NCBI GenBank assembly: GCA_934636265.1 | Contig: CAKUAD010000008.1 | Coordinates: forward strand, 1-64,000 | Source: an uncultured Flavobacterium sp. | GTDB taxonomy: Bacteria; Bacteroidota; Bacteroidia; Flavobacteriales; Flavobacteriaceae | Length of the DNA stretch: 64,000 nt | Direction: 5' to 3' | In this document: one piece after another, positions 1 to 10,225 of the stretch | How the letters are laid out: every line of letters starts with the position of its first letter | Position numbering within the stretch: position 1 is the first letter of the stretch | The notes under the pieces: generated by a model | Told to the model about the DNA's origin: nothing | The model's database searches: none | The model's input: only the letters and a program-made list of their open reading frames with translations | Program-made: the position numbers and the translations under genes

Positions 1-377
1 AGTTCAAGGAGTTTGCAACAGAGCACAAATTGGGAGACGTTGTTGACGTTACCATTTTTGAAGAAGGCGAATTTGTGGACGTGCAAGGCGTTTCAAAAGG
101 AAAAGGTTTCCAGGGCGTTGTAAAGCGTCACGGATTTGGCGGTGTTGGACAGGTGACTCACGGACAGCATAACCGTCTTCGCGCACCGGGATCAGTAGGT
201 GCTTCATCGTATCCATCACGCGTTTTCAAAGGAATGCGCATGGCTGGACGCATGGGCGGAGAGAATGTTAAAGTACAAAACCTGAGAGTGTTGAAAGTGG
301 TTGCCGACAAAAACCTGATTTTGGTTAAAGGTGCGGTTCCCGGACACAACAATTCTTACGTAATCATTCAGAAGTAA
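1..377 (+). CDS. rplC: 50S ribosomal protein L3 (5' end missing)
   Basis: Primary 23S rRNA-binding assembly protein of the large subunit. The reading frame is open from base 3, so the gene begins upstream of the window; 124 codons of roughly 205 are present. The C-terminal L3 core is clear (HGFGG, then [13 protein letters not shown]). The glutamine that PrmB methylates in E. coli L3 lies in a stretch that here reads [12 protein letters not shown], with no glutamine, so that modification is probably absent. The stop overlaps the rplD start (TAATG), implying coupled translation. Confidence 0.97.
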   Translation, partial: FKEFATEHKLGDVVDVTIFEEGEFVDVQGVSKGKGFQGVVKRHGFGGVGQVTHGQHNRLRAPGSVGASSYPSRVFKGMRMAGRMGGENVKVQNLRVLKVVADKNLILVKGAVPGHNNSYVIIQK

Positions 378-1006
378 TGGAAGTAAAAGTTTTAAATATC
401 AGCGGAAAAGAAACCGGCAAGAAAGTGACCCTTTCAGATTCGGTTTTTGGTATCGAGCCAAACAACCACGCCGTTTATCTGGATGTGAAGCAATACCTGG
501 CCAACCAACGTCAGGGAACGCACAAAGCTAAGGAGCGTGCCGAGGTAACGGGATCAACCCGTAAGATCAAGAAGCAAAAAGGAACAGGTACGGCCCGTGC
601 CGGATCGGTAAAGTCGCCGGTGTTTAAAGGTGGTGGTACCATCTTTGGCCCGCGTCCGCGCAACTATTCGTTCAAGCTCAACAAAAACCTGAAGCGTCTG
701 GCCCGTAAATCGGCCCTTTCAATGAAGGCAAAAGAGCAGGGACTGATCGTTCTGGAGGACTTTACATTTGACACGCCAAACACCAAGAATTTCATTAATG
801 TGCTGAAAGCCTTGGGGATTGACAACAAAAAATCTTTGTTCGTGTTGGGTGACTCAAATAAAAATGTATATTTGTCGTCACGTAATTTGAAAGCTTCTAG
901 CGTTGTAACTGCCTCAGAATTAAGCACTTATGCAATCCTGAACGCCAACAATCTTGTGCTTTTGGAAGGCGCTCTGGAAGGAATTGAAGAGAATTTAAGC
1001 AAATAA
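377..1006 (+). CDS. rplD: 50S ribosomal protein L4
   Basis: Large-subunit protein whose extended loop lines the peptide exit tunnel. 209 residues, the usual length. The basic loop with KGTGTARAG and FGPRPRNY lies at about residues 70-100, followed by the globular domain. In E. coli L4 also represses its own operon; nothing in this window shows whether that applies here. It overlaps the L3 stop by one base and is followed 7 bases later by L23. Confidence 0.98.
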   Translation: MEVKVLNISGKETGKKVTLSDSVFGIEPNNHAVYLDVKQYLANQRQGTHKAKERAEVTGSTRKIKKQKGTGTARAGSVKSPVFKGGGTIFGPRPRNYSFKLNKNLKRLARKSALSMKAKEQGLIVLEDFTFDTPNTKNFINVLKALGIDNKKSLFVLGDSNKNVYLSSRNLKASSVVTASELSTYAILNANNLVLLEGALEGIEENLSK

Positions 1007-1013
1007 TCGCGAG

Positions 1014-1304
1014 ATGAATATCATTATCAAACCCATCATTACCGAGAAAATCACCAAAGATGGTGAACTTTTCAACCGTTTTGGTTTTATGGTTGACCGC
1101 AAAGCGAACAAAGTAGAGATCAAGAAAGCTGTTGAAGCAGCTTACGGCGTTACTGTCGTTGAGGTCAACACCATGAATGTTCGTCCGGATCGCTCTGTAA
1201 AATACACCAAAAGCGGCATGATTAACGGTAAGACCAATGCTTACAAGAAAGCAGTGGTTCAGGTGAAAGAAGGAGAAACAATCGATTTTTATAACAACAT
1301 CTAA
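1014..1304 (+). CDS. rplW: 50S ribosomal protein L23
   Basis: Large-subunit protein at the tunnel exit, a docking site for trigger factor and SRP in the family. 96 residues, beginning with the typical IIKPIITEK motif and containing the [15 protein letters not shown] helix that binds 23S rRNA. It sits between L4 and L2 in the standard S10 order with short gaps (7 and 14 bases). Confidence 0.98.
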   Translation: MNIIIKPIITEKITKDGELFNRFGFMVDRKANKVEIKKAVEAAYGVTVVEVNTMNVRPDRSVKYTKSGMINGKTNAYKKAVVQVKEGETIDFYNNI

Positions 1305-1318
1305 TAAAAGGCAGTTTT

Positions 1319-2143
1319 ATGTCAGTTAGAAAACTAAAACCTATTACCCCGGGCCAGCGATTTAGAGTTGTGAATAGCTTTGACACTATCACAACTGATA
1401 AGCCGGAACGCTCGCTGTTAGCGCCGATAAAAAGCTCTGGAGGTAGAAATAGTCAAGGAAAGATGACCATCCGTTATAGCGGAGGTGGTCACAAGCAACG
1501 CTATCGTATCATTGATTTTCAACGCGCCAAAACAGGAATTCCTGCTACCGTGAAATCAATTGAATACGATCCGAACCGTACTGCGTTTATCGCGCTTTTG
1601 GCTTATGCCGATGGTGCCAAGACCTATGTGATTGCACAAAACGGTCTTAAGGTAGGTCAGACCGTTGTGTCTGGTCCTGAGGCGCAGCCGGAAATCGGAA
1701 ACACTATGCCACTTAGCAAGATTCCACTCGGAACTGTTATCTCTTGTATCGAACTTCGTCCTGGTCAGGGAGCGGTTATCGCTCGTTCGGCCGGAACGTT
1801 CGCTCAATTGATGGCCCGCGACGGAAAGTATGCTACCATCAAGATGCCGTCAGGCGAAACTCGTTTGATCCTGCTGACCTGTTCAGCTACGATCGGTGCC
1901 GTTTCAAACTCTGACCACCAGTTGGTAGTTTCCGGAAAAGCAGGTCGTTCACGCTGGTTGGGCCGTCGCCCTCGTACACGTCCGGTAGCGATGAACCCGG
2001 TTGATCACCCGATGGGTGGTGGTGAAGGACGTTCGTCAGGAGGTCACCCACGCTCACGCAAAGGCTTGCCGGCTAAAGGTTACAGAACCCGCGCAAAGGC
2101 GAACCCAAGTAACAAGTATATTGTAGAACGTAGAAAGAAATAA
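1319..2143 (+). CDS. rplB: 50S ribosomal protein L2
   Basis: Core large-subunit protein near the peptidyl-transferase centre and subunit bridges. 274 residues, full length. The diagnostic motif near the C-terminus reads [13 protein letters not shown]: the first histidine of the family motif is kept, while the second position, histidine in E. coli, is methionine. The tail is basic (about residues 235-274), as expected for rRNA binding. Confidence 0.98.
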   Translation: MSVRKLKPITPGQRFRVVNSFDTITTDKPERSLLAPIKSSGGRNSQGKMTIRYSGGGHKQRYRIIDFQRAKTGIPATVKSIEYDPNRTAFIALLAYADGAKTYVIAQNGLKVGQTVVSGPEAQPEIGNTMPLSKIPLGTVISCIELRPGQGAVIARSAGTFAQLMARDGKYATIKMPSGETRLILLTCSATIGAVSNSDHQLVVSGKAGRSRWLGRRPRTRPVAMNPVDHPMGGGEGRSSGGHPRSRKGLPAKGYRTRAKANPSNKYIVERRKK

Positions 2144-2149
2144 TAAGAG

Positions 2150-2419
2150 ATGGCACGTTCATTAAAGAAAGGACCTTTCGTTCACTATAAGTTAGAGAAG
2201 AAAGTGTTGGAAAACGCCAACAAATCGGTTGTAAAAACCTGGTCTCGCGCATCGATGATTACCCCGGATTTCGTGGGTCATACCATCGCCGTACACAACG
2301 GACGCCAGTTCGTTCCTGTATATGTTACCGAGAACATGGTAGGACATAAATTAGGAGAATTTTCACCAACCCGCTCATTCCGCGGTCACGCCGGTGCTAA
2401 AAACAAAGGTAAAAAATAA
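2150..2419 (+). CDS. rpsS: 30S ribosomal protein S19
   Basis: Small-subunit head protein that pairs with S13. 89 residues, beginning [11 protein letters not shown] and containing the conserved [11 protein letters not shown] strand and [13 protein letters not shown] segment. The start ATG lies 6 bases after the rplB stop, consistent with translational coupling. Confidence 0.98.
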   Translation: MARSLKKGPFVHYKLEKKVLENANKSVVKTWSRASMITPDFVGHTIAVHNGRQFVPVYVTENMVGHKLGEFSPTRSFRGHAGAKNKGKK

Positions 2420-2424
2420 GTAAG

Positions 2425-2835
2425 ATGGGAGTTCGTAAAAGAGAAAGAGCTGAAGGCATCAAGGAAGCTAACAAGCAGATCGCCTTTGCAAAGTTGAATA
2501 ACTGCCCTACTTCACCTAGAAAAATGCGCCTGGTGGCAGACTTGGTAAGAGGTCAGAAGGTTGAAAAAGCGCTTAACCTGTTGCGTTTTAGCACTAAAGA
2601 AGCGTCTCGTAACCTGGAGAAACTGTTGCTTTCCGCAATCAACAACTGGGAGCAGAAAAACAGCGAAGGCAATGTAGCCGAGGCAGGTTTATTCGTAAAA
2701 GAGATTCGCGTTGACGGCGGTATGATGCTTAAGCGTCTTCGTCCGGCTCCGCAGGGTCGCGCACACAGAATTAGAAAACGTTCCAACCACGTAACCATCG
2801 TTTTGGGACAAATGGATAACACACAAGCGAATTAA
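2425..2835 (+). CDS. rplV: 50S ribosomal protein L22
   Basis: Large-subunit tunnel protein. 136 residues, longer than the ~110 of E. coli because of an N-terminal lysine/arginine-rich extension of about 25 residues before the core start ([14 protein letters not shown]). The hairpin that reaches into the exit tunnel is represented by the [20 protein letters not shown] segment near residues 97-120. Five bases separate it from rpsS and three from rpsC. Confidence 0.98.
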   Translation: MGVRKRERAEGIKEANKQIAFAKLNNCPTSPRKMRLVADLVRGQKVEKALNLLRFSTKEASRNLEKLLLSAINNWEQKNSEGNVAEAGLFVKEIRVDGGMMLKRLRPAPQGRAHRIRKRSNHVTIVLGQMDNTQAN

Positions 2836-2838
2836 GAA

Positions 2839-3594
2839 ATGGGACAAAAGACAAATCCAATCGGAAACAGACTTGGGATCATCCGCGGATGGGACTCTAA
2901 CTGGTATGGTGGTGACGACTACGGCGACAAGCTGGCAGAAGACTACAAGATCAGAAAGTACATCCACGCCCGTCTCTCTAAAGCTAGTGTATCAAAAGTA
3001 ATCATCGAGAGGACACTTAAACTTGTAACCGTTACTATCACCACAGCCCGTCCCGGTATCATCATCGGAAAAGGAGGCCAGGAGGTAGACAAGCTTAAGG
3101 AGGAATTGAAGAAGATTACCGACAAGGAGGTTCAGATCAACATCTTTGAGATCAAGAGACCGGAACTTGACGCCTTCCTGGTGGCCAGCAGCATTGCGCG
3201 CCAGATTGAAAGCCGTATTTCTTACCGTAGAGCAATCAAAATGGCTATTGCTGCTTCTATGCGTATGAATGCAGAGGGTGTTAAAGTGATGATTTCAGGT
3301 CGTTTGAACGGTGCCGAAATGGCGCGTTCAGAGAGCTTCAAAGAAGGTCGTATTCCCCTGTCAACTTTCAGGGCCGACATTGATTACGCTTTGGCCGAAG
3401 CACATACAACTTACGGTCGTATGGGCATCAAGGTGTGGATCATGAAAGGTGAGGTTTACGGAAAACGCGATTTGTCACCACTGGTAGGCATGGACAAGAA
3501 GTCAGCCGCCGGAGGTAAGAACGATGCTCCTCGTGGGGAGAGAAAGTCGTTTGGAAAAGACCGCAAATCAGGAGCAGACCGTAAGCGTAAGTAA
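2839..3594 (+). CDS. rpsC: 30S ribosomal protein S3
   Basis: Small-subunit protein at the mRNA entry channel. 251 residues. The KH type-2 domain is seen with its GxxG loop in [14 protein letters not shown] (about residue 75), followed by the conserved C-terminal domain ([13 protein letters not shown]). The last ~35 residues are a lysine/arginine/glycine-rich tail. A 2-base-short spacing to L22 and an 18-base gap to L16 keep it in the same transcript. Confidence 0.98.
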   Translation: MGQKTNPIGNRLGIIRGWDSNWYGGDDYGDKLAEDYKIRKYIHARLSKASVSKVIIERTLKLVTVTITTARPGIIIGKGGQEVDKLKEELKKITDKEVQINIFEIKRPELDAFLVASSIARQIESRISYRRAIKMAIAASMRMNAEGVKVMISGRLNGAEMARSESFKEGRIPLSTFRADIDYALAEAHTTYGRMGIKVWIMKGEVYGKRDLSPLVGMDKKSAAGGKNDAPRGERKSFGKDRKSGADRKRK

Positions 3595-3612
3595 TTTTTA
3601 AACTGAAAACAA

Positions 3613-4038
3613 ATGTTACAGCCTAAAAGAACCAAGTACCGCAAGGTACAAAAAGGCAGGATGAAAGGCCTGGCCCAACGCGGGCACGAACTTTCTAACG
3701 GCATGTTCGGCATCAAGTCGGTTCATGAGACTGGTATGTTTCTGACTTCGCGTCAAATTGAGGCAGCGCGTATCGCCGCTACCCGTTACATGAAACGTGA
3801 AGGTCAATTGTGGATCAAAATTTTCCCGGATAAGCCTATCACCAAGAAGCCCCTCGAAGTTCGTATGGGTAAAGGTAAAGGTGCCGTTGAATACTGGGCA
3901 GCCGTTGTGAAGCCCGGACGTGTGATGTTTGAGGTTACAGGTGTGCCGCTTGCAGTAGCTAAAGAAGCTTTGCGTTTGGCAGCTCAGAAACTTCCGGTAA
4001 AAACTAAGTTCATCATTGCTCGCGACTACGAAGCATAA
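3613..4038 (+). CDS. rplP: 50S ribosomal protein L16
   Basis: Large-subunit protein near the A site. 141 residues, starting [11 protein letters not shown], with the family motif [18 protein letters not shown] near residue 82. Standard length. It is followed 10 bases later by rpmC. Confidence 0.98.
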   Translation: MLQPKRTKYRKVQKGRMKGLAQRGHELSNGMFGIKSVHETGMFLTSRQIEAARIAATRYMKREGQLWIKIFPDKPITKKPLEVRMGKGKGAVEYWAAVVKPGRVMFEVTGVPLAVAKEALRLAAQKLPVKTKFIIARDYEA

Positions 4039-4048
4039 TCCGCTAAAC

Positions 4049-4240
4049 ATGAAACAGACAGAAATCAAGAATCTTTCCGTTGCGGAATTGCAGGAAAAAC
4101 TCGCACAGACTCAAAAAGCGTACATGGATCTTAAAATGACTCACGCCATTTCACCCATCCAGAATCCGCTACAAATTCGTACCATGCGCAGGACAGTAGC
4201 CCGTTTGGCTACCGAGCTGACAAAAAGAGCGCTACAATAA
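4049..4240 (+). CDS. rpmC: 50S ribosomal protein L29
   Basis: Small two-helix large-subunit protein near the tunnel exit. I place the start at the ATG at 4049 (MKQTEIKNLS), giving 63 residues, the family's usual size. An upstream in-frame TTG at 4016 would add 11 residues inside rplP and is unlikely. The core LMDLKMTHAISPIQNP region fits L29. Confidence 0.96.
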   Translation: MKQTEIKNLSVAELQEKLAQTQKAYMDLKMTHAISPIQNPLQIRTMRRTVARLATELTKRALQ

Positions 4241-4252
4241 TTCTGCAGAACG

Positions 4253-4510
4253 ATGGAAAAAAGAAATTTAAGAAAAGAGCGTATCGGGGTTGTTACTTCG
4301 AACAAGATGGACAAGTCCATTGTAGTTTCTGAAACTCACAAAGTAAAACACCCGTTGTACGGTAAGTTCGTGTTGAAGACTAAAAAGTATCACGCGCACG
4401 ACGAAAAGAACGATTGCAATATCGGAGACACAGTACTTATTGCCGAGACACGTCCGCTGTCAAAGACCAAGTGCTGGAGACTAGTAGAAATCATTGAAAG
4501 AGCTAAGTAA
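4253..4510 (+). CDS. rpsQ: 30S ribosomal protein S17
   Basis: Primary 16S rRNA-binding protein with an OB fold. 85 residues. The motifs [16 protein letters not shown] and KHPLYGKFV are typical, and the C-terminal [16 protein letters not shown] strand is complete. It lies 12 bases after rpmC and 2 bases before rplN. Confidence 0.98.
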   Translation: MEKRNLRKERIGVVTSNKMDKSIVVSETHKVKHPLYGKFVLKTKKYHAHDEKNDCNIGDTVLIAETRPLSKTKCWRLVEIIERAK

Positions 4511-4512
4511 TC

Positions 4513-4881
4513 ATGGTACAGCAAGAATCAAGACTTAAAGTAGCAGACAACACCGGGGCAAAGGAAGTTTTGACTATCCGCGTTCTGGGAGGTACCAAAA
4601 GAAGGTATGCCTCTGTTGGTGACAAAATCGTAGTGTCTATCAAGGATGCCACTCCAAACGGAAACGTGAAGAAGGGCGCCGTGTCGACTGCGGTGGTTGT
4701 TCGTACCAAGAAAGAAGTTCGTCGCGCCGACGGATCATATATCCGTTTTGACGACAACGCCTGTGTGCTTTTGAACGCACAAGGTGAAATGCGCGGAACC
4801 CGCGTGTTTGGTCCGGTTGCCCGTGAACTTCGCGAAAAGCAATTCATGAAAATCGTTTCACTGGCACCTGAGGTGCTTTAA
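4513..4881 (+). CDS. rplN: 50S ribosomal protein L14
   Basis: Large-subunit protein at the interface, also the binding site for the silencing factor RsfS in the family. 122 residues, standard. It begins [18 protein letters not shown] and contains [15 protein letters not shown] and the C-terminal [16 protein letters not shown]. Confidence 0.98.
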   Translation: MVQQESRLKVADNTGAKEVLTIRVLGGTKRRYASVGDKIVVSIKDATPNGNVKKGAVSTAVVVRTKKEVRRADGSYIRFDDNACVLLNAQGEMRGTRVFGPVARELREKQFMKIVSLAPEVL

Positions 4882-4892
4882 TTATCGTCACA

Positions 4893-5174
4893 ATGATAAA
4901 GTTGAAGATAAAATCAGGTGATACCGTAAAAATCATCGCCGGTGACCACAAAGGAACCACCGGTACGGTTTCAAAGGTATTTCCGGAATCGAACAAAGCG
5001 ATCGTCGAAGGTGTAAATATGGTGTCAAAACACACCAAACCAAGCGCCAAGAACCCACAAGGTGGTATCGTGAAGAAAGAGGCTCCTATCCACATCTCTA
5101 ACCTGGCAAAGGTTGAAGGTGCTGCCAAACCGGCTGCAAAAGGAGCAAAAAAAGAAACCAAGAAAGCTAAATAA
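4893..5174 (+). CDS. rplX: 50S ribosomal protein L24
   Basis: Assembly-initiator large-subunit protein with a KOW motif ([16 protein letters not shown] near residue 10). At 93 residues it is somewhat shorter than typical bacterial L24, and it ends in an alanine/lysine-rich tail of about 20 residues. This is the first gene of the classical spc block after L14. Confidence 0.97.
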   Translation: MIKLKIKSGDTVKIIAGDHKGTTGTVSKVFPESNKAIVEGVNMVSKHTKPSAKNPQGGIVKKEAPIHISNLAKVEGAAKPAAKGAKKETKKAK

Positions 5175-5176
5175 TC

Positions 5177-5728
5177 ATGGCATACGTTCCTAGACTAAAA
5201 CAAGAGTACAAAGACCGTGTTGTGTCGGCTCTTAAAGAAGAATTCGGCTATAAAAACGTGATGCAGGTTCCTAAGCTTGAAAAAATCGTTTTGAGCCGCG
5301 GTGTTGGTGCTGCAGTTTCCGACAAGAAACTCATCGACTACGCTGTTGACGAATTGACAAAAATCACCGGCCAAAAAGCGGTATCTACCATTTCCAAAAA
5401 AGACGTTGCAACGTTTAAGCTGCGTAAAGGCATGCCGATCGGAGCTAAAGTTACACTGCGCGGAGAGCGTATGTACGAGTTCCTGGATCGTCTGGTTACG
5501 TCGGCTTTGCCACGTGTTCGCGACTTTGGCGGAATCAAGGCTACCGGATTTGACGGCCGCGGAAACTACAACCTTGGTGTTACCGAGCAGATCATCTTCC
5601 CTGAAATCGACATCGACAAAGTGAACAAGATCTCCGGGATGGACATCACGTTTGTAACGACTGCAAAAACGGATAAAGAAGCACAGTCGCTGTTGGCTGA
5701 ACTGGGTTTACCTTTCAAAAAGAACTAA
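5177..5728 (+). CDS. rplE: 50S ribosomal protein L5
   Basis: Central protuberance protein that binds 5S rRNA and contacts S13 and P-site tRNA. 183 residues, full length. Family features seen are [36 protein letters not shown] and the [18 protein letters not shown] motif. It starts 2 bases after the rplX stop. Confidence 0.98.
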   Translation: MAYVPRLKQEYKDRVVSALKEEFGYKNVMQVPKLEKIVLSRGVGAAVSDKKLIDYAVDELTKITGQKAVSTISKKDVATFKLRKGMPIGAKVTLRGERMYEFLDRLVTSALPRVRDFGGIKATGFDGRGNYNLGVTEQIIFPEIDIDKVNKISGMDITFVTTAKTDKEAQSLLAELGLPFKKN

Positions 5729-5731
5729 GAG

Positions 5732-6001
5732 ATGGCTAAAGAATCAATGAAAGCCCGTGAGATCAAAAGGGCTAAGACTGTAGCAAAATACGCCGAGAAA
5801 AGAAAGGCACTTTTGGAAGCCGGAGATTACGAAGCGCTTCAGAAATTGCCAAAGAACGCCTCGCCGGTACGCCTGCACAACCGCTGCAAACTAACCGGAA
5901 GGCCTCGCGGTTACATGCGTCAATTTGGTCTTTCACGTGTTACTTTTCGTGAGATGGCTAACCAGGGATTAATCCCGGGCGTAAAAAAAGCTAGCTGGTA
6001 A
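5732..6001 (+). CDS. rpsN: 30S ribosomal protein S14, zinc-free form
   Basis: Small-subunit head protein. 89 residues, the long form. Only one cysteine is present ([16 protein letters not shown]), so the four-cysteine zinc ribbon of short S14 is absent and the protein should not bind zinc. The C-terminal [11 protein letters not shown] is the standard end. A 141-base gap with a hairpin follows before rpsH, the longest break in this part of the cluster. Confidence 0.98.
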   Translation: MAKESMKAREIKRAKTVAKYAEKRKALLEAGDYEALQKLPKNASPVRLHNRCKLTGRPRGYMRQFGLSRVTFREMANQGLIPGVKKASW

Positions 6002-6015
6002 GCTGGTTATTTAAG

Positions 6016-6065
6016 CAGATAATTGTACATTTGCCGGATTTTTGCCGCGAACGTGCAATTATCTG
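6016..6065 (+). promoter_or_regulatory. Intergenic hairpin with internal -7 box upstream of rpsH
   Basis: In the 141-base gap between rpsN and rpsH, CAGATAATTGTAC (6016-6028) and GTGCAATTATCTG (6053-6065) form a 13-bp stem with one G-T pair around a 24-base loop. A TAnnTTTG match (TACATTTG, 6026-6033) overlaps the left arm, but I found no good TTTG at the -33 position. No U run follows, so it does not look like a terminator. It may be a leader structure or internal promoter for the genes from rpsH onward. Function is inferred. Confidence 0.5.
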
Positions 6066-6142
6066 TTGTTGTTATGAATGTTTAATGGCCTCAGGTTCAG
6101 CGAAAAGGCTTTGCTGAAAACCGTTGCCGCAATTTAATAAAT

Positions 6143-6541
6143 ATGTATACAGATCCTATTGCGGATTATTTGACGCGGATTCGTAACGCTGTGGCTGCAA
6201 ACCACAAAGTTGTCGAGATTCCGGCTTCTAATCTAAAGAAAGAAATTACCAAGATTCTGTTTGATCAAGGGTACATCCTCAGCTACAAGTTTGAGGAAAC
6301 CGCTCCTCAGGGAACCATCAAAATCGCCCTGAAGTACGACAAGGAGACCAAGCAACCGGTCATCCGCGATCTGCAGAGAATCAGTAAACCAGGTTTGCGT
6401 AAATACGCAGGTTCTTCTGAAATCCCACGCATCCTCAACGGATTGGGTATTGCCATCGTGTCTACCTCAAAGGGACTTATGACAGGCAAGCAGGCCAAGC
6501 AACTCAATGTAGGCGGTGAAGTAATCTGTTACGTGTACTAA
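6143..6541 (+). CDS. rpsH: 30S ribosomal protein S8
   Basis: Central 16S rRNA-binding protein; in E. coli it is the translational repressor of the spc operon. 132 residues. It starts MYTDPIADYLTRIRNA and keeps the C-terminal RNA-binding signature (STSKGLMTGKQAKQLNVGGE). It is the first gene after the 6016-6065 hairpin, which makes autoregulation plausible, though in E. coli the S8 site lies at rplE. Confidence 0.98.
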   Translation: MYTDPIADYLTRIRNAVAANHKVVEIPASNLKKEITKILFDQGYILSYKFEETAPQGTIKIALKYDKETKQPVIRDLQRISKPGLRKYAGSSEIPRILNGLGIAIVSTSKGLMTGKQAKQLNVGGEVICYVY

Positions 6542-6554
6542 AAAAGATTAGAAG

Positions 6555-7097
6555 ATGTCAAGAATTGGAAAAAATCCAGTGACCATTCCCGCCGGCGTTA
6601 CCGTCGATATCAAGGGCAACGTGGTTACTGTTAAAGGAAAGCTGGGCGAACTGACTCAGGACTTTTCCGATGTTTCGGTAAAAGTTGAAGACAATCAAGT
6701 TATTGTCGAGCGTTCGTCAGACGACAAAGTTCAAAGGTCAAAGCACGGTTTGTACCGCGCCCTGATCAACAACATGATCACCGGTGTTTCAACCGGATTC
6801 ACCAAGGAACTCGAACTGGTAGGTGTTGGTTACCGCGCCTCAAACCAAGGTCAGAAACTTGACCTTGCCCTTGGATTTTCCCACAACATTATCCTGGAAC
6901 TGGCTCCTGAGGTAAAACTCGAGACCGTGTCTGAGAAAGGGAAGAACCCTATCATCAAACTAACTTCACACGATAAGCAACTGCTTGGGTCGATTGCCGC
7001 AAAAATCCGCAGCTTCCGCAAGCCTGAGCCGTACAAAGGAAAAGGTGTGAAGTTCGTTGGAGAAGTATTGAGAAGAAAAGCAGGTAAATCAGCGTAA
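6555..7097 (+). CDS. rplF: 50S ribosomal protein L6
   Basis: Large-subunit protein near the factor-binding site, made of two repeated domains. 180 residues. It begins [15 protein letters not shown], and the second domain ends with [16 protein letters not shown], the diagnostic L6 signature. Gap of 13 bases to rpsH and 11 to rplR. Confidence 0.98.
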   Translation: MSRIGKNPVTIPAGVTVDIKGNVVTVKGKLGELTQDFSDVSVKVEDNQVIVERSSDDKVQRSKHGLYRALINNMITGVSTGFTKELELVGVGYRASNQGQKLDLALGFSHNIILELAPEVKLETVSEKGKNPIIKLTSHDKQLLGSIAAKIRSFRKPEPYKGKGVKFVGEVLRRKAGKSA

Positions 7098-7108
7098 TAA
7101 GTAAGAGT

Positions 7109-7462
7109 ATGTCCTTAACAAAAACTGAAAGAAGAATACGCATCCAACACAGGATCCGTAAAACAGTAAGCGGGACGGCTGAAAGACCAAGACTTTCAGT
7201 ATTCCGCAGCAATAAAGAGATCTACGCTCAGCTGATCGACGACGTAAACGGTGTAACGCTTTTGGCAGCATCGTCACGTGACAAAGGTTTCTCGGTAAAG
7301 GGAACCAAAATCGAAATCGCTAACGCAGTAGGTAAGGCAGTGGCTGAAAAAGCGCTGAAAGCCGGAATCGACACTGTATCATTTGACCGTGGCGGAAACC
7401 TGTACCATGGCCGTGTTAAATCATTGGCTGAAGGTGCTCGCGAAGCCGGACTTAAATTCTAA
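7109..7462 (+). CDS. rplR: 50S ribosomal protein L18
   Basis: 5S rRNA-binding protein of the central protuberance. 117 residues. A basic N-terminus ([15 protein letters not shown]) precedes [16 protein letters not shown], and the C-terminal [24 protein letters not shown] is the family signature. It lies between L6 and S5 as usual. Confidence 0.98.
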   Translation: MSLTKTERRIRIQHRIRKTVSGTAERPRLSVFRSNKEIYAQLIDDVNGVTLLAASSRDKGFSVKGTKIEIANAVGKAVAEKALKAGIDTVSFDRGGNLYHGRVKSLAEGAREAGLKF

Positions 7463-7468
7463 GAGATC

Positions 7469-7990
7469 ATGTACAAGTATAAAAACATTGAATTGGTAAA
7501 GCCAAGCGGACTGGAACTAAAGGACCGCCTGGTAGCAGTAAACCGCGTAACCAAAGTGACTAAAGGTGGCCGTGCCTTCGGATTTTCGGCTATCGTAGTA
7601 GTAGGTGACGAGCACGGTGTTGTTGGACATGGCCTCGGAAAGTCTAAAGACGTTTCAGAAGCCATCGCAAAGGCTGTCGAAGATGCAAAAAAGAACTTGG
7701 TTCGCATTCCGCTTGCCGGACACACTGTTCCTCACGAACAAAAAGGTAAGTTTGGCGGAGCCCGTGTGTTCCTGATGCCAGCTTCACACGGTACCGGTGT
7801 AATTGCCGGAGGTTCTGTTCGCGCCGTACTGGAGTCGGTAGGTATTCACGACGTATTGTCTAAATCACAGGGATCATCAAACCCGCACAACGTGGTAAAA
7901 GCTACTTTTGACGCATTGTTGCAGATGAGAAGCGCGCACACCGTTGCCAAAATGCGTGGTGTATCGCTTGAGAAAGTGTTTAAAGGTTAA
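7469..7990 (+). CDS. rpsE: 30S ribosomal protein S5
   Basis: Small-subunit fidelity protein at the mRNA entry site. 173 residues. The N-terminal double-stranded RNA-binding fold carries [20 protein letters not shown], the classic S5 motif; the C-terminal half includes the [20 protein letters not shown] signature. Six bases separate it from rplR. Confidence 0.98.
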   Translation: MYKYKNIELVKPSGLELKDRLVAVNRVTKVTKGGRAFGFSAIVVVGDEHGVVGHGLGKSKDVSEAIAKAVEDAKKNLVRIPLAGHTVPHEQKGKFGGARVFLMPASHGTGVIAGGSVRAVLESVGIHDVLSKSQGSSNPHNVVKATFDALLQMRSAHTVAKMRGVSLEKVFKG

Positions 7991-8001
7991 TCAGGAGAAT
8001 T

Positions 8002-8184
8002 ATGACTAAGTTAAGAATCAAACAGATCAGAAGCAAAATCAACTGCCCGCTGACCCAGAAAAGGGGTCTTGAGGCACTGGGCCTTCGTCGTATGGGCCAG
8101 GTGGTTGAGCACGAGTCAAATCCTGCTATCCTTGGGATGATCAATAAAGTTAAACACCTGGTTTCAGTAGAAGAAGCCAAATAA
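8002..8184 (+). CDS. rpmD: 50S ribosomal protein L30
   Basis: Small large-subunit protein of 60 residues, the typical bacterial length. [25 protein letters not shown] and the end [11 protein letters not shown] match the family. L30 is absent from some bacterial lineages but retained here in its normal place between S5 and L15. Confidence 0.97.
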   Translation: MTKLRIKQIRSKINCPLTQKRGLEALGLRRMGQVVEHESNPAILGMINKVKHLVSVEEAK

Positions 8185-8195
8185 TCGTATACGAG

Positions 8196-8648
8196 ATGAA
8201 CTTAAGTAATTTAAAACCTGCCGAAGGTTCTACCCACAATCAGAACAAACGCGTCGGACGCGGAGAAGGTTCAGGTAAAGGCGGAACTGCCGCGCGCGGA
8301 CACAAAGGTGCCAAGTCGCGCTCAGGTTACTCGCGTAAAATTGGTTTCGAGGGTGGTCAGATGCCACTCCAGAGAAGGGTGCCTAAATTTGGTTTCAAGA
8401 ACATCAACCGCGTAGAATATCAAGGGGTAAACCTCGATACGCTGCAACAGATGGTTGACAACGGTCTTGTAACGGACACTGTAAATTTTACCGATCTTGT
8501 GGCCAACCGTTTGGCTACCAAGAATGAATTGGTAAAAATCATGGGCCGTGGCGAGTTGAAAGCCAAACTTAAAGTAACCGCACATAAATTTACTGCTACT
8601 GCCAAGGCTGCTATCGAGGCTGCCGGCGGTGAAGCTGTAACCTTGTAA
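8196..8648 (+). CDS. rplO: 50S ribosomal protein L15
   Basis: Large-subunit assembly protein. 150 residues. The glycine/arginine-rich N-terminal extension (RVGRGEGSGKGGTAARGHKG) that threads through 23S rRNA is evident, followed by GFEGGQMPLQRRVPKFGF. It lies immediately upstream of secY, with 13 bases between them, as in most bacteria. Confidence 0.98.
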   Translation: MNLSNLKPAEGSTHNQNKRVGRGEGSGKGGTAARGHKGAKSRSGYSRKIGFEGGQMPLQRRVPKFGFKNINRVEYQGVNLDTLQQMVDNGLVTDTVNFTDLVANRLATKNELVKIMGRGELKAKLKVTAHKFTATAKAAIEAAGGEAVTL

Positions 8649-8661
8649 TTGAACTGCCACG

Positions 8662-10008
8662 ATGAAGAAATTTTTTGAAGGCTTTGCCAATGTTTGGAAA
8701 ATTGAGGAATTAAAGAACAGGATTCTTTTAACCCTGGGCTTGCTTTTGGTTTACCGTTTTGGAGCGCACGTAACCCTTCCGGGAATCGACGCTACGCAAC
8801 TGGCTAACCTTGCCGGGCAAACCAAGGAAGGTATCGGGTCAATCCTTGACATGTTTACCGGAGGATCGTTCTCAAAAGCCTCGGTTTTTGCGTTGGGTAT
8901 CATGCCTTACATTTCAGCTTCGATTGTGGTGCAGTTGATGGGTATCGCCGTTCCTTACCTGCAGAAATTGCAGAAAGAGGGCGAAAGTGGACGTAAAAAA
9001 ATAAACCAGATTACGCGCTGGCTGACCATTCTGATTACGCTGGTTCAGGGACCGGGCTACATTTACAACCTGTACAGAACGCTTCCTCAAAGTGCGTTTT
9101 TGCTAGGGTTTGATTCGTTCTCGTTTCTGTTCTCATCAGTTGTGATCCTTACTACCGGTACCATCTTCGCGATGTGGCTGGGTGAAAAGATCACCGACAA
9201 AGGAATCGGAAACGGTATTTCACTTTTGATCATGGTAGGTATTCTTGCCCGTCTGCCTGAGGCATTCCTGCAGGAATTTGCTACCCGCGTCACCAATAAC
9301 AACGGTGGTCCGATGTTGCTCGTAATCGAGATCATCATCTGGCTGTTGGTCATCATGGCCTGTATCCTGCTTGTTATGGCGGTGCGCCGAATTCCTGTTC
9401 AGTACGCCCGTCGTACCGTGGCAGGCGAGTTTGAAAAGGATGCTACCGGAGGCAACCGCCAGTGGATTCCGCTCAAGCTTAATGCATCGGGTGTAATGCC
9501 AATCATCTTTGCACAGGCGATCATGTTTATCCCGGCTGCTCTTGCAGGTCTTTCAGATTCTGAAGCCTCTCAAAGCATTGCAGGTACTTTTAGCGACATG
9601 TTCGGGTTCTGGTATAATTTTGTTTTTGCACTGCTGATCATTCTGTTTACGTTTTTCTATACAGCGATCACTGTGCCTACCAATAAAATGGCTGACGATC
9701 TCAAGAGAAGCGGTGGTTTTATCCCGGGCATCCGTCCTGGTGTTGAAACAGCCGATTATCTGGACCGCATCATGTCGTTGATTACTTTCCCTGGTTCATT
9801 ATTCCTTGCCCTGATTGCTGTGTTCCCGGCTATCATTGTAAGTGCAATGGACGTACAACAGGCCTGGGCCATGTTCTTTGGCGGAACGTCACTGATCATT
9901 ATGGTTGGGGTAGCTATCGATACGATGCAGCAAATCAATTCGTACTTGCTTAACAAGCATTACGACGGACTGATGAAAACCGGTAAAAACCGCAAAGCAG
10001 TAGCTTAA
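8662..10008 (+). CDS. secY: Preprotein translocase subunit SecY
   Basis: Channel-forming subunit of the SecYEG translocon in the inner membrane. 448 residues with about ten hydrophobic segments. Family motifs include the early GIDATQL segment, [31 protein letters not shown] and the cytoplasmic-loop motif with [22 protein letters not shown]. It lies in the ribosomal cluster between rplO and infA, with no adk or map gene inserted, as expected in Flavobacteria. Confidence 0.98.
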   Translation: MKKFFEGFANVWKIEELKNRILLTLGLLLVYRFGAHVTLPGIDATQLANLAGQTKEGIGSILDMFTGGSFSKASVFALGIMPYISASIVVQLMGIAVPYLQKLQKEGESGRKKINQITRWLTILITLVQGPGYIYNLYRTLPQSAFLLGFDSFSFLFSSVVILTTGTIFAMWLGEKITDKGIGNGISLLIMVGILARLPEAFLQEFATRVTNNNGGPMLLVIEIIIWLLVIMACILLVMAVRRIPVQYARRTVAGEFEKDATGGNRQWIPLKLNASGVMPIIFAQAIMFIPAALAGLSDSEASQSIAGTFSDMFGFWYNFVFALLIILFTFFYTAITVPTNKMADDLKRSGGFIPGIRPGVETADYLDRIMSLITFPGSLFLALIAVFPAIIVSAMDVQQAWAMFFGGTSLIIMVGVAIDTMQQINSYLLNKHYDGLMKTGKNRKAVA

Positions 10009-10009
10009 C

Positions 10010-10225
10010 ATGGCAAAGCAATCAGCAATAGAGCAGGACGGTTCCATCATTGAAGCATTGTCAAATGCAATGTTCCGTGTAGAATTGGAAAACGGTCACG
10101 TAGTGATCGCGCACATCTCAGGAAAAATGCGTATGCACTACATCAAGTTGCTTCCGGGCGACAAGGTGAAACTCGAGATGAGCCCCTACGATTTGACCAA
10201 AGCAAGGATTACTTATAGATATTAA
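10010..10225 (+). CDS. infA: Translation initiation factor IF-1
   Basis: OB-fold factor that occupies the A site during initiation. 71 residues, the standard size, starting one base after the secY stop (TAACATGG context). Motifs include [41 protein letters not shown] and the basic end RITYRY. Confidence 0.98.
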   Translation: MAKQSAIEQDGSIIEALSNAMFRVELENGHVVIAHISGKMRMHYIKLLPGDKVKLEMSPYDLTKARITYRY

